Assembly: GCA_013140975.1 (NCBI GenBank)
Contig: JABFRV010000186.1
Coordinates: 1-39,127 of the forward strand
Direction: 5' to 3'
Origin: Saprospiraceae bacterium
Lineage (GTDB): Bacteria > Bacteroidota > Bacteroidia > Chitinophagales > Saprospiraceae
Length of the DNA: 39,127 nt
In this document: positions 1-8,592 of the stretch, in pieces
Layout of the letters: each line of letters starts with the position of its first letter
How positions within the stretch are numbered: position 1 is the stretch's first letter
Translations under genes and position numbers: made by a program
Notes under the pieces: generated by a model
What the model was told of the DNA's origin: nothing
The model's database searches: none
Seen by the model: the letters and a program-made list of their open reading frames with translations, nothing else

Positions 1-2157
1 GGTAAAGCGATCAGCAAATACAAGTATTCTCAATTACCTATTGAACTAGGACCTTTTCCGGGAGACTGCAAGACAGAATATTATTTCACAGTTCACGATT
101 GTGAAAATGAAAGATGTGGAGCAAAAGCCGTTCTCGGAAAAGTATGTTGTGAAACACATGGCGAAGATTGCTTGTTGTCGGATTTAAAAATGGAAAAAAC
201 AGACTGCAATGACCACAAAGAATTTTATCTGTACTTTAACTTCAATTATAAAAATACTTCAGACTGCTTCAATGTAGAAGGCAATGGAGTTAATTATGGA
301 AAATTTAAATATGCGGATCTTCCAATCAAGATTGGGCCATTGAAAGGAAATTGCGAAACAGAATATGAATTTGTTTTTAGTGATTGCGAAAATGAAAAAT
401 GCCATCTTGTTAAAAAACTTGGAAAAGTATGTTGTGAAACCCAAGGCGAAGACTGCCTTATTAAGGAATTATCTGTAACACGCGGTGATTGTAACGAAGA
501 AAAACAGTTTTATGTAAAGTTAAATTTTGAATATAAGAATGTCTCTGAATGCTTTGTTGTATATCAGAATGGTAAAGCGATCAGCAAATACAAGTATTCT
601 CAATTACCTATTGAACTAGGACCTTTTCCGGGAGACTGCAAGACAGAATATTATTTCACAGTTCACGATTGTGAAAATGAAAGATGTGGAGCAAAAGTCG
701 TTCTCGGAAAAGTATGTTGTGAAACACATGGCGAAGATTGCTTGTTGTCGGATTTAAAAATGGAAAAAACAGACTGCAATGACCACAAAGAATTTTATCT
801 ATACTTTAACTTCAATCATAAGAATACTTCAGACTGCTTTAAAATACATGGCAATGGAGTTGATTATGGAAAATATAAATACGCAGATCTTCCAATCAAG
901 ATTGGTCCATTAAAAGGAAATTGCGAAACAGACTATGAGTTTGTTTTTAGTGATTGCGAAAACGAAAAATGCCACCTTGTTAAAGAGCTTGGCAAAGTAT
1001 GTTGTGAGACACAAGGAGAAGATTGCATAATTAAAGAACTATCTGTTTCCCGCAGTGACTGCAATGAAGAAAAACAATTTTATGTAAAGTTAAACTTTGA
1101 ATACAAAAATGTCTCTGAATGCTTTGTTGTATATCAGAATGGTAAAGCGATTAGCAAATACAAGTATTCTCAATTACCTATTGAACTAGGACCTTTTACG
1201 GGAGACTGCAAGACGGAATATTATTTCACAGTTCACGATTGTGAAAATGAAAGATGTGGAGCAAAAGCCTTCCTGGGTAAAGTATGTTGTGATACGCATG
1301 GTGAAGATTGCTTGTTGTCAGATTTAAAAATGGAGAAAACTGACTGCAATGACAACAAAGAATTTTATCTATACTTTAACTTTAGTCATAAGAATACTTC
1401 AGATTGCTTCAATGTAGAAGGCAATGGAGTTAATTATGGAAAATATAAATACACGGATCTTCCAATCAAGATTGGGCCATTGAAAGGAAATTGCGAAACA
1501 GAATATGAATTTATATTTAGTGATTGCGAAAATGAAAAATGCCACCTTGTTAAAAAACTTGGAAAAGTATGTTGTGAAACACAAGGCGAAGACTGCCTCA
1601 TTAAAGAATTATCTGTTTCGCGCAGTGATTGCAATGAAGAAAAACAGTTTTACGTGAAGTTGAATTTTGAATACAAAAATGTTTCTGAATGTTTTGTTGT
1701 GTATCAGAATGGCAAAGCAATCAGCAAATACAAGTATTCTCAACTACCTATTGAACTTGGACCTTTTACAGGAGACTGCAAAACAGAATATTATTTCACA
1801 GTTACCGATTGTGAAAATGAACGTTGCGGCGCGAAAGCATTCCTCGGAAAAGTATGTTGTGAAACCCAGGGAGAAGATTGCAAGTTGTCCGAATTAAAAA
1901 TGGAAAAAACAGAATGCAATAGCAACAAAGAATTTTATCTGATATTTAACTTCCATTATAAAAATACTTCTGACTGCTTCAATGTGCACGGCAATGGAGT
2001 AAGTTATGGAAAATATAAATACGCTGATCTTCCAATCAAGATTGGTCCTTTAAAAGGAAATTGTGAAACAGAATATGAATTTGTATTTAGTGATTGCGAA
2101 AATGAAAAATGTCAACTCGTAAAAGAGCTTGGAAAAGTATGTTGTGAAACACAGAAT
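1..2157 (+). repeat. 570-bp tandem DNA repeat (two 285-bp half units) inside the Cys-rich protein gene
   Basis: The opening bases ggtaaagcgatcagcaaata recur at 571, and near-identically at 1141 and 1711, an exact 570-bp period. Long stretches such as 1-160 and 571-730 are almost identical at the DNA level, including silent positions. This points to recent unit duplication or gene conversion. The two half units encode the two flavours of the protein repeat. Confidence 0.9.
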
Positions 2158-3267
2158 AAATGTGAGCTTGGTGCTTTGGAAATTTCAAAAAGCGATTGTA
2201 ATGCTGATGGTTTATTTGATATCAAACTTAATTTTAAGTATGCAAATGTATCTGAATGCTTTATTGTAAAGCAGAATAATAATATCATCGGAAAATTCAA
2301 GTATTCACAGCTCCCTCTTAAGCTTGGATCATTTAAAGCCGATTGCATAACAAACTATGTATTTACAGTTTCGGATTGTGTGAGTGAAAAATGCTTTGTT
2401 AGCAAAGAGATTGGGAAAGTATGTTGTAAACCATTTAGCGGTTCATGTTATATGTCAGATTTAAAGTATGAAAAAACTTCATGTAATGAAAAAAAGGAAG
2501 TTTATTTGGTGTTAAAATTCCTTTACAATAATACTTCAGAGTGTTTCACAGTAACAAGCAATGGGGTTTCATTAGGTACATATAATTATAAAGATCTACC
2601 TGTAAAAGTTGGACCTTTTAAAGCCGATTGCAAGACAAAATACAATCTTGTAATACGCGATTGCAAATCAGAAAGATGTGGTATCGAAGCTTCAATAGGA
2701 ACCTTATGCTGTGATAAATTAGGAGCCGAATGTAAAATATCAGATTTAGAAGCTAAAGCTTTGGATTGTACCGGAATATCTCAATATTCAGTTCAAATTA
2801 ATTTCAATCATACAGGCACACAGGGTTTAGGCTTTGATGTATTTGATGCACATGGAAAATCGATAGGATTTTATTCTTATGCTTCACTTCCACTTACCTT
2901 AAAAGAATACAAAGCAGGTGGCAGTGAATATGATTATATCAAAGTATGTGATAACGACAATGAAAAATGTTGCGCCGAACTTGAATTTAAAGCTTTGAAA
3001 TGCCTCAAGGGCTCAACAGGTACTTTTAAAATTAATAATGTTGAAGTGCGATATATGAATACTGACATTGTTCTTTATAGTGATGTAAATTTCCCGGGTA
3101 AATTTGAATATTTTATTTCTGATATAAATGGAAGGGAGATTCATACTCAGGAGTTATACAGAGAAAATAACCGAATTATTATAAGCACGCAAGGAATCCT
3201 CAATGGAGTATATGTGGTTAAAATGCAGAATTCATTTGAGTTGAGAAATTTGAAGTTTGTTAAGTAG
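1..3267 (+). CDS. Cysteine-rich tandem-repeat surface protein with T9SS sorting domain (5' end outside window)
   Basis: The reading frame is open from base 1, so the gene starts upstream of the window; the TTG at 172 is only an internal codon. The visible 1088 residues are repeats of about 95 residues in two alternating flavours (about ten full units plus a partial one). Each unit has conserved Cys residues, a YKNxSxCF segment, an LPIxxGP turn, a DCENExC motif and a final LGKVCC. The last three units (from about 2158) are diverged. The final 80 residues have the build of a T9SS type A sorting domain, including DINGREI and GVYVVKM, so the protein is probably exported through the outer membrane and anchored or released at the surface. 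I do not recognise the repeat as a named family. Adhesion or a structural surface role is inference only. Many Cys residues suggest disulfides formed in the periplasm. Confidence 0.85.
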   Translation, partial: GKAISKYKYSQLPIELGPFPGDCKTEYYFTVHDCENERCGAKAVLGKVCCETHGEDCLLSDLKMEKTDCNDHKEFYLYFNFNYKNTSDCFNVEGNGVNYGKFKYADLPIKIGPLKGNCETEYEFVFSDCENEKCHLVKKLGKVCCETQGEDCLIKELSVTRGDCNEEKQFYVKLNFEYKNVSECFVVYQNGKAISKYKYSQLPIELGPFPGDCKTEYYFTVHDCENERCGAKVVLGKVCCETHGEDCLLSDLKMEKTDCNDHKEFYLYFNFNHKNTSDCFKIHGNGVDYGKYKYADLPIKIGPLKGNCETDYEFVFSDCENEKCHLVKELGKVCCETQGEDCIIKELSVSRSDCNEEKQFYVKLNFEYKNVSECFVVYQNGKAISKYKYSQLPIELGPFTGDCKTEYYFTVHDCENERCGAKAFLGKVCCDTHGEDCLLSDLKMEKTDCNDNKEFYLYFNFSHKNTSDCFNVEGNGVNYGKYKYTDLPIKIGPLKGNCETEYEFIFSDCENEKCHLVKKLGKVCCETQGEDCLIKELSVSRSDCNEEKQFYVKLNFEYKNVSECFVVYQNGKAISKYKYSQLPIELGPFTGDCKTEYYFTVTDCENERCGAKAFLGKVCCETQGEDCKLSELKMEKTECNSNKEFYLIFNFHYKNTSDCFNVHGNGVSYGKYKYADLPIKIGPLKGNCETEYEFVFSDCENEKCQLVKELGKVCCETQNKCELGALEISKSDCNADGLFDIKLNFKYANVSECFIVKQNNNIIGKFKYSQLPLKLGSFKADCITNYVFTVSDCVSEKCFVSKEIGKVCCKPFSGSCYMSDLKYEKTSCNEKKEVYLVLKFLYNNTSECFTVTSNGVSLGTYNYKDLPVKVGPFKADCKTKYNLVIRDCKSERCGIEASIGTLCCDKLGAECKISDLEAKALDCTGISQYSVQINFNHTGTQGLGFDVFDAHGKSIGFYSYASLPLTLKEYKAGGSEYDYIKVCDNDNEKCCAELEFKALKCLKGSTGTFKINNVEVRYMNTDIVLYSDVNFPGKFEYFISDINGREIHTQELYRENNRIIISTQGILNGVYVVKMQNSFELRNLKFVK

Positions 3268-3462
3268 GGTTGACGGGGTTTAGAGTTGACGGGTTGACAG
3301 TTGACGGTTGACAGGATTATAGTTGACGAGTTGACGGGTTGACAGTTGACAGGTTGACGGGGTTTATAGTTGACAGTTGACGGGTGACGAGTTGACAGGT
3401 GACGGGTTGCCAAGTTTACAGTTGACGAGTTGACAGGTATTTAGTTGATGGTTGACGGGTTG
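3268..3462. repeat. Degenerate TTGAC(G/A)G(G) microrepeat cluster
   Basis: Directly after the stop codon at 3267 the DNA becomes an irregular run of about 20 copies of gTTGACGGg / gTTGACAGg, spaced 7-9 bases and interrupted by short AT-rich spacers such as ggtttata. It has no open frame of its own on the plus strand. A short cluster of the same words occurs at 7036-7074, again right after a stop codon, so this is a dispersed intergenic repeat type and not part of one gene. Confidence 0.85.
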
Positions 3463-3498
3463 TATGCTTTTAATTATATTTTTAAGTTCGATTATCTA

Positions 3499-3541
3499 TT
3501 AGAGCTTTAGAGCTTCAGAGCATTGGAGCATTAGAGCTTTA
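3499..3541. repeat. AGAGC(T/A)TT(A/C/G) microrepeat
   Basis: Five to six copies of an 8-9 base word, ttAGAGCttt AGAGCttc AGAGCatt gGAGCatt AGAGCttt, follow the TTGACGG cluster. A second microrepeat type in the same spacer marks it as a slippage-prone or repeat-collecting intergenic region. The rest of the gap up to 3650 is plain AT-rich DNA in which I see nothing else. Confidence 0.7.
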
Positions 3542-3656
3542 ATTTGTTTTCCTAATTTAATTTTGAATTACTGATATTTTTTATTTATTTCAATATTATA
3601 TTTTAGAATTTTATAGTCAATTAATTTTGTAGTCATATCGGATTGATAATTTAATG

Positions 3657-3664
3657 TATATTCG
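3657..3664 (+). promoter_or_regulatory. Possible -7 promoter element of the Omp28-like gene
   Basis: TATATTCG matches the Bacteroidota -7 consensus TAnnTTTG at all but one fixed position and lies 31 bases before the ATG at 3695. A TTTG at 3626-3629 is spaced too far away (27 bases) to be a confident -33 element. Confidence 0.35.
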
Positions 3665-3694
3665 CCTACAATTCAATTAAAATAATTACAACTT

Positions 3695-5749
3695 ATGAAA
3701 AAAAAATTACTTATAATTTTAGCATTTGTTATGAGTCTAGGATTACAGGCCCAGGCTTTTAACTTTCAGGACGATATTGAATCCTATAATGTGGATGATT
3801 ATATTGGCCAGAAATCTCCAAACTGGACCGTTTGGTCTGGCGCAGCCGGAGAAGGAACTGCTGAAGATGCACTTGTCACCAATGAGGTGGCACGTTCTGG
3901 AACCAAATCAATAAGATTGGAAGCAGGAACTCCAAATATGGGTCCTCTAGATCTAGTCTTACCATTTGGAGGCGAAAGAAATGTAGGAACTTTGAAATAC
4001 AGCATGTGGCTGTATATTACAGCAGATAATTCTGCATATTTCAATTTTCAGGCTAAAGCGACTATTGGTACAACCTGGGCTTTGGACAACTACTTTGACG
4101 GAGATGGCAAGTTTAGAGCTACACTTGGATCTGCAGCAAACGGATTTCTTTGCGAATCTGATTTTGAATTTGAAAAATGGATTAAGTATGAGTTAGTTGC
4201 TAACTTAACAAATAATGAATGGGAGATATTTATTAATGATGCATCTGTAGCTAAATTTAGCAATCCAAATAATACAATTGCGTCTATTGATTTATTTCCT
4301 TTGTTTGGAACAGAAAATTCTAGCTCTTCTTCTATTTGGTATGTAGATGATGTCAAAGCTGATTTTATTCCGTACACATTTAAGAACCTTGATGCAACGA
4401 TTTCCAATGTCATAGTTAAATCGAAATTCCTTGCAGGTCAGTCAACTGATGGTGTTATTCAAATCAGAAATTTAGGCACTACAGCTATTACTGATTTAAG
4501 CTTTAGATGCGCAGTTGATAATGGTACTCCGCAGAACTTAAACTTAACAGGATTGAACTTAAATTCACTAGCTACTACGACTGCTAAAATACCGAATATA
4601 GCATACAAAACGGGTGATGCAAAAGTGAATTGTACGATTTCAAAAGTAAACTCACTTGATGATGATGATATTAATAATAATTCTAAATCAAGCAATATTA
4701 CGGGTATTGTACCAGCACCAAATAAAGTAGTAGTTGCTGAAGAAGCAACTGGTACCTGGTGTCAGTTCTGCCCAGCAGGTGCAGTTATTATGGATTCAAT
4801 GACAAAATTATATCCTAAGCATTTCATTGGAATCGCAGTACACAATAATGATCCAATGATGATTCCTTTATATAATACATGGATGGGATCCTATCCTGGT
4901 TTTGGCGGTTATCCGAATATTGTTTTTGATAGAAATCTATTGGATCAGCCTCCTTTTAGTGATGAGGTGGTATTGGATCAGGTAATTACTCCTACTCCAG
5001 TTATACTAACTAATGGAGCTAAATACAATGCGACAACCAGAGAACTTGAAGTTTCTGTTAAAGGTGATTTCGTATCAGATATTAGTGGAGATTATAGGTT
5101 TAATTTAGTACTTATTGAAAATGGAGTAAAGTTTCCTGGAACCGGATACAGACAAGTAAATGCCTATGCCGGAGGCACAAGAGGTGTTATGGGTGGTTAT
5201 GAAAGACTTCCAAATCCTGTCCCTGCAAGCAGAATGACTTACAACCATGTTGCGCGTGCAATATTTGATGATGCAGTTGGCTTGCAAGGCTACCTCCCTT
5301 CAACTATAAAGAAAAATTCAACATACTACATTACATATAGCATAACTCTGGCTGATACATTTAAAGCTGATAATATCGAATTGGTTGGATTGTTATATGG
5401 TCCAAATGGAGAAATTGTAAATGCTACAGAAACGAGTATAGCAGAAGCAGAAATAAATGGATTGTATAGCAGTGTTTCTGATCCAAGACCAACATTCAAA
5501 GCCGCTAAGGTTAGCCCTAATCCTACAAGTGAAATTGCAAATGTTGAATTGGATTTAGAGAATTCTTCATATGTAAGCTTGCAGATTCTTGACATTACAG
5601 GAAAAGAAGTTTCTTCCCGCAATTATGGTAAATTAAATGGTCATATTATTTTACCTGTAAATACTCTAGGCTTTAATAATGGTTCATACCTAATTAAGAT
5701 TAGTGTAGACGGAAAAGTTATAACTCAAAAATTAGTTGTAACTCACTAA
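3695..5749 (+). CDS. Omp28-like thioredoxin-fold surface protein with T9SS sorting domain
   Basis: This 684-residue protein starts with a clear signal peptide (MKKK, hydrophobic core, ending near LQAQA). Residues about 25-230 look like a beta-sandwich carbohydrate- or ligand-binding module. The region around residues 350-440 resembles the Omp28-related family: it contains EEATGTWCQFCP with a CxxC pair at Cys356 and Cys359, followed by a thioredoxin-like FIGIAVHNND strand. The last 75 residues (PNPT, DITGKEV, GSYLIKI) form a T9SS type A sorting domain. A thioredoxin-fold role in surface redox or metal handling is possible, but the substrate is unknown. It is a single gene, with a possible promoter just upstream and a strong terminator just downstream. 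Confidence 0.85.
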   Translation: MKKKLLIILAFVMSLGLQAQAFNFQDDIESYNVDDYIGQKSPNWTVWSGAAGEGTAEDALVTNEVARSGTKSIRLEAGTPNMGPLDLVLPFGGERNVGTLKYSMWLYITADNSAYFNFQAKATIGTTWALDNYFDGDGKFRATLGSAANGFLCESDFEFEKWIKYELVANLTNNEWEIFINDASVAKFSNPNNTIASIDLFPLFGTENSSSSSIWYVDDVKADFIPYTFKNLDATISNVIVKSKFLAGQSTDGVIQIRNLGTTAITDLSFRCAVDNGTPQNLNLTGLNLNSLATTTAKIPNIAYKTGDAKVNCTISKVNSLDDDDINNNSKSSNITGIVPAPNKVVVAEEATGTWCQFCPAGAVIMDSMTKLYPKHFIGIAVHNNDPMMIPLYNTWMGSYPGFGGYPNIVFDRNLLDQPPFSDEVVLDQVITPTPVILTNGAKYNATTRELEVSVKGDFVSDISGDYRFNLVLIENGVKFPGTGYRQVNAYAGGTRGVMGGYERLPNPVPASRMTYNHVARAIFDDAVGLQGYLPSTIKKNSTYYITYSITLADTFKADNIELVGLLYGPNGEIVNATETSIAEAEINGLYSSVSDPRPTFKAAKVSPNPTSEIANVELDLENSSYVSLQILDITGKEVSSRNYGKLNGHIILPVNTLGFNNGSYLIKISVDGKVITQKLVVTH

Positions 5750-5779
5750 GATCTTTAAAAGATTTATTATAAACAAAAG

Positions 5780-5811
5780 GAAGTATCCATTACGGGTACT
5801 TCTTTTTTTTT
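5780..5811 (+). terminator. Rho-independent terminator after the Omp28-like gene
   Basis: GAAGTATCC (5780-5788) and GGGTACTTC (5794-5802) form a 9-bp stem with one wobble around a 5-base loop, followed by a run of T residues. It starts 30 bases after the stop at 5749. Confidence 0.85.
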
Positions 5812-5813
5812 AT

Positions 5814-5821
5814 CATCTTTG
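5814..5821 (+). promoter_or_regulatory. Possible -7 element of the aminotransferase gene
   Basis: CATCTTTG followed by GCG matches TAnnTTTG except for its first base. It lies 17 bases before the ATG at 5839 and directly after the previous gene's terminator, which is where a promoter for a new unit is expected. No convincing -33 element is visible because the terminator T-run occupies that spot. Confidence 0.4.
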
Positions 5822-5838
5822 CGCGGAAAATCAGTCTA

Positions 5839-7041
5839 ATGAGCCAATTTAAGCTTTCTGAAAGAGTTCTTGAACTAAATGAGTCTGCAACTCTCAGAAT
5901 GGCTCAGAAGGCCAGAGAATTAGTAAGTAAAGGAAATGAGGTAATTAATCTAAGTCTGGGCGAACCAGATTTTGACACCCCTGAATTTATTAAAGAAAGT
6001 GCCATAAGAGCCCTTCACGCCGGACAGACCAAATACACCCCTGTTGCAGGTACTTTAGCCCTCAGAGAAGCTATTAGCAAGAAATTCGCCACCCAGAATA
6101 ATCTCCATTATTCACCTGATGAAATCATAGTTTCCAATGGAGCGAAACAAAGCTTTGCCAATCTCTGTCAAGCAATGCTTACAGATAAAAATGACGAGGT
6201 TATTCTGCTTGCACCCTATTGGGTTTCATATTATGAAATTATAAAACTCGCCGGAGGCACTCCTATTGTTATTCAATCCACTGTCAACAATAATTACAAA
6301 CCCAATTGGGAAGACTTAAAAAAAGCAATAAATTCTAATACCAGAATGTTGATTTTTTCCAGTCCTTGTAATCCTACCGGGACTGTATTTAATCAGCAAG
6401 ATTATGAGATTATTGCTTCAATTTTAAAAGCTTACCCTCAAGTTCTTATTGTCGCAGATGAAATTTATGAACATATCATTTTCGATCAACAACATTTCAG
6501 TATAGGTTCTATCGAAGACTTAAGAAACAGGACTGCAACGATCAATGGTTTCTCCAAAGCATTTTCGATGACAGGCTGGAGATTGGGTTATATGGGTGCA
6601 CCTAAAGAAATTACACAGGCTTGCATAAAAATTCAGGGTCAATTTACTTCAGGCGCAGCAGCGTTTACACAAATGGCCGGAATAACTGCATTAGAAACAG
6701 AACTCAGTGCAACACTTGAAATGCAACAAACATTCAAAAGGCGTAGAGATACACTTTTGAGAGAAATGAAATCAATACAAGAATGGGAATGCAATACTCC
6801 TCAAGGAGCATTCTATCTTTTACCCAAGGTGAGTCAAACTTTTGGGAAGTATCATTTAAACGAAACTATCAAAAATGCTGAAGATCTTGCGATTTATCTA
6901 CTCAATGATGCTCATGTTGCCTTAGTATCCGGTGATGCATTTGGTGCTCCGGAATGTCTGCGAATTTCTTATTCTCTTTCTGAGGAAAAAATTGTTGAGG
7001 CGACAAGGAGGATTAAGATTTCGTTGGATAAGTTGGGTTGA
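5839..7041 (+). CDS. Class I pyridoxal-phosphate aminotransferase (aspartate aminotransferase-like)
   Basis: The 400-residue length and fold signatures match fold-type I aminotransferases of the AspC/AatA group. There is an N-terminal LSLGEPDFDTP substrate-loop motif, SPCNPTGT, VADEIYEHI with the ring-contacting Asp, NGFSKAFSMTGWRLGY with the PLP Schiff-base Lys at 240, and the carboxylate-binding Arg in CLRISYS near the C terminus. It most likely transfers amino groups between aspartate (or a related amino acid) and 2-oxoglutarate in the cytoplasm. Exact substrate preference cannot be read from sequence, so no symbol is given. It is monocistronic, between a terminator and a convergent exosortase pair. 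Confidence 0.9.
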   Translation: MSQFKLSERVLELNESATLRMAQKARELVSKGNEVINLSLGEPDFDTPEFIKESAIRALHAGQTKYTPVAGTLALREAISKKFATQNNLHYSPDEIIVSNGAKQSFANLCQAMLTDKNDEVILLAPYWVSYYEIIKLAGGTPIVIQSTVNNNYKPNWEDLKKAINSNTRMLIFSSPCNPTGTVFNQQDYEIIASILKAYPQVLIVADEIYEHIIFDQQHFSIGSIEDLRNRTATINGFSKAFSMTGWRLGYMGAPKEITQACIKIQGQFTSGAAAFTQMAGITALETELSATLEMQQTFKRRRDTLLREMKSIQEWECNTPQGAFYLLPKVSQTFGKYHLNETIKNAEDLAIYLLNDAHVALVSGDAFGAPECLRISYSLSEEKIVEATRRIKISLDKLG

Positions 7042-7074
7042 CGGGTTGACTGATTAACAGTTGACGGGCTTGAC
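7036..7074. repeat. Second small TTGACGG microrepeat cluster
   Basis: Three to five copies of gTTGACggg / cagTTGACggg overlap and follow the stop codon of the aminotransferase gene. The words are the same as in the 3268-3462 cluster, showing that the repeat is dispersed and sits immediately behind genes. Confidence 0.7.
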
Positions 7075-7202
7075 TTATTAGTTGATTATTAAAATTTTTC
7101 ATACTTGATATTTTATTTGGGCAATTGCTGAACATTAATTCTTTAGGTTTTCATGAAAGGTTTTCTTTGAATTCAATGAAAGTCTGATATAATTTTACTA
7201 CC

Positions 7203-7892
7203 CTATTTCTTCTTCAGAAATATTTCGCCTAATTCAGAAGTATTCAGGATCAACCAAATTAATGCTGACTTGATGTATACGAATTCAATCGCTTGAACGG
7301 AATAAATGCCATTGGTAACTTTAGTCAGTATGCTAGAAGCTCCAAAGGGCTCTAATAATTGTGCATTTGCACGCATATAAATGAGCGTAAAGATGAATTC
7401 AACGCTCAAGACAATGCCTAGAATAAGTATGGATATACCTAATTTCAACCATCGGGTCTGGTATAAAACGGAACCGGCTAACCACAGGCTAAAAAGAATA
7501 CAATAAGGCAAAAGGAGAAAATGCCAGAATGAAAAACGGTAATCACCCATATCCATTAACATAGAGACCTTACCATCGAGATTATTTGCTTTAATGTCGT
7601 CTAATAATTTCTTGGTATTTACGAAAATCAATTTTGTATCGTAATTCTTAGCCGGAGGAGAACCCTGTAAAGTGAAGGATATTTCTCCGCTTACTTTGTA
7701 GGGCTTTCCATTCAGTGCCTGTGCATACAGGCCGGTGTGCTCAAAGACATTGGTTAGATTTGAATTGATTTTATTGTGAATACTGTGGACGAGGTTCCGC
7801 CCGAGAATTGATTTCTGAAGAAGAAGCACAAATAGAAAATAGCTGCTTAACAAGACTAATACACTGAATATTATTTTTTTAGAGTCTAGCAT
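7203..7892 (-). CDS. Exosortase-associated membrane protein, copy 1 (XrtH-partner-like)
   Basis: This 229-residue integral membrane protein has an N-terminal transmembrane segment, an extracytoplasmic region of about 90 residues and three further membrane segments in the C-terminal half. It is clearly paralogous to the product of 9500-10177: both share a YAQAL(N/D)G(K/R)PxKxxGxxxFTLP/Q segment and a C-terminal EWVYIKA/EFVYIKSA motif. It lies 3 bases downstream of the exosortase gene on the same strand, so the two are almost certainly co-transcribed. The constant pairing, seen twice here, suggests a dedicated partner of the exosortase in processing or anchoring. The biochemical role is unknown. 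A partner of similar type is known for the XrtH exosortase group; assignment to it is from memory of the family and not computed. Confidence 0.75.
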   Translation of the reverse strand: MLDSKKIIFSVLVLLSSYFLFVLLLQKSILGRNLVHSIHNKINSNLTNVFEHTGLYAQALNGKPYKVSGEISFTLQGSPPAKNYDTKLIFVNTKKLLDDIKANNLDGKVSMLMDMGDYRFSFWHFLLLPYCILFSLWLAGSVLYQTRWLKLGISILILGIVLSVEFIFTLIYMRANAQLLEPFGASSILTKVTNGIYSVQAIEFVYIKSALIWLILNTSELGEIFLKKK

Positions 7893-7895
7893 GTT

Positions 7896-8369
7896 CTATT
7901 CAGAATACTTTCTTAACCAATACAAAAAATAAATCATGGCCACCAGAATGAACAACACCTGCCAAAATTCCAGATGAAAAAACTCAAACCAATCATTGGC
8001 ATAAATTCCAATGAGATAGAGACTGATAATTCTGACTATATTTAAAACAAAAACAATGCTACAGCCAAGTAATATACCTAATAACTTATTCCTTAGTGAA
8101 CCATAAGTATAGAAACCGATTGCGCTTATAAGCATAAACATTGGAGCAATGGCATCACATCCCGTTGCAATACTCATGCTAAATAACTTTCCTGACATAT
8201 TCCCCTGATATACGGTAATGCCATAACCGAACAGATTCAATATACCTGCTGAAATAAAAGAATAAAAATGCAAAGAAGGAGCAGCAAGGTATTCTATATA
8301 CCAATATGTAGTATTTAACCAATAGAAGGCTGCAAGTACGCTTAAAAATAATATCCAGAATCGGATCAT
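7896..8369 (-). CDS. Minimal exosortase/archaeosortase-family protein, copy 1 (XrtH-like)
   Basis: The 157-residue protein is almost entirely transmembrane helices. It carries the conserved exosortase residues: Cys71 in TGCDAIAP, Arg113 in NIVRIISLYLIG and His132 in FFHLEFWQ. These three residues form the proposed cysteine-transpeptidase site of the exosortase/archaeosortase superfamily. Its small size and the neighbouring IPTLxxWG-type substrates fit the XrtH class. It would recognise a C-terminal sorting signal in the inner membrane, cleave it and transfer the substrate to an unknown anchor. The ATG at 8369 starts MIRFWILF, matching MIRIWILF of the second copy. A rho-independent terminator on the same strand 55 bases upstream separates it from whatever lies upstream. 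Confidence 0.85.
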   Translation of the reverse strand: MIRFWILFLSVLAAFYWLNTTYWYIEYLAAPSLHFYSFISAGILNLFGYGITVYQGNMSGKLFSMSIATGCDAIAPMFMLISAIGFYTYGSLRNKLLGILLGCSIVFVLNIVRIISLYLIGIYANDWFEFFHLEFWQVLFILVAMIYFLYWLRKYSE

Positions 8370-8423
8370 AAGGTACGTTTGAATCTTAACTATAAAATGA
8401 TCTAGATAGCAATAAAGTTATTC

Positions 8424-8459
8424 AAAAAAAAAGCTGATAAGGAATTATCCCAATCAGCT
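8424..8459 (-). terminator. Rho-independent terminator, minus strand, upstream of exosortase copy 1
   Basis: AGCTGAT (8432-8438) pairs with ATCAGCT (8453-8459) around a 14-base loop with a small inner GG/CC pair. On the minus strand the stem is followed by a run of nine T. It lies between the minus-strand exosortase gene and a possible 35-codon frame at 8485-8592, so it either ends that transcript or acts as a leader attenuator. Confidence 0.6.
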
Positions 8460-8484
8460 ATTATCATTTGATATTCTGCACAAC

Positions 8485-8592
8485 TTAATTAATTGGGTAT
8501 GTAAAACTTTTAGAAGGTACAACTATTGCAGTTGAGCAATATCCAAGTTTGCTAATTTGGTTAGTTGGCTTCAAGATTGGTTCATACAACAT
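8485..8592 (-). CDS. Possible 35-residue small protein upstream of exosortase copy 1
   Basis: An ATG-started frame of 35 codons contains PILKPTNQIS followed by GYC and STAIVV and is followed by a terminator on the same strand. The equivalent position in the duplicated module (11542-11652, minus strand) keeps the same PILKPTNQIS words and a following YC and AI, with several silent third-base changes, but has no ATG. The peptide matches nothing I know. It could be a small gene, the 3' remnant of a larger gene, or simply part of the conserved duplicated spacer. Confidence 0.2.
   Translation of the reverse strand: MLYEPILKPTNQISKLGYCSTAIVVPSKSFTYPIN

Noticed and set aside
172-174. TTG as the start of the Cys-rich protein
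   Set aside because: The frame is open to base 1 and the upstream codons encode the end of another repeat unit, so the gene starts before the window.
259-2348. Minus-strand and alternative-frame open frames within the Cys-rich repeat gene
   Set aside because: They repeat with the 570-bp period and are shadows of the real frame.
3268-3462. TTGAC words as a series of -35 promoter boxes, or a CRISPR-like array
   Set aside because: Bacteroidota promoters use a TTTG -33 element and not TTGACA. The spacing of 7-9 bases has no spacers of array size.
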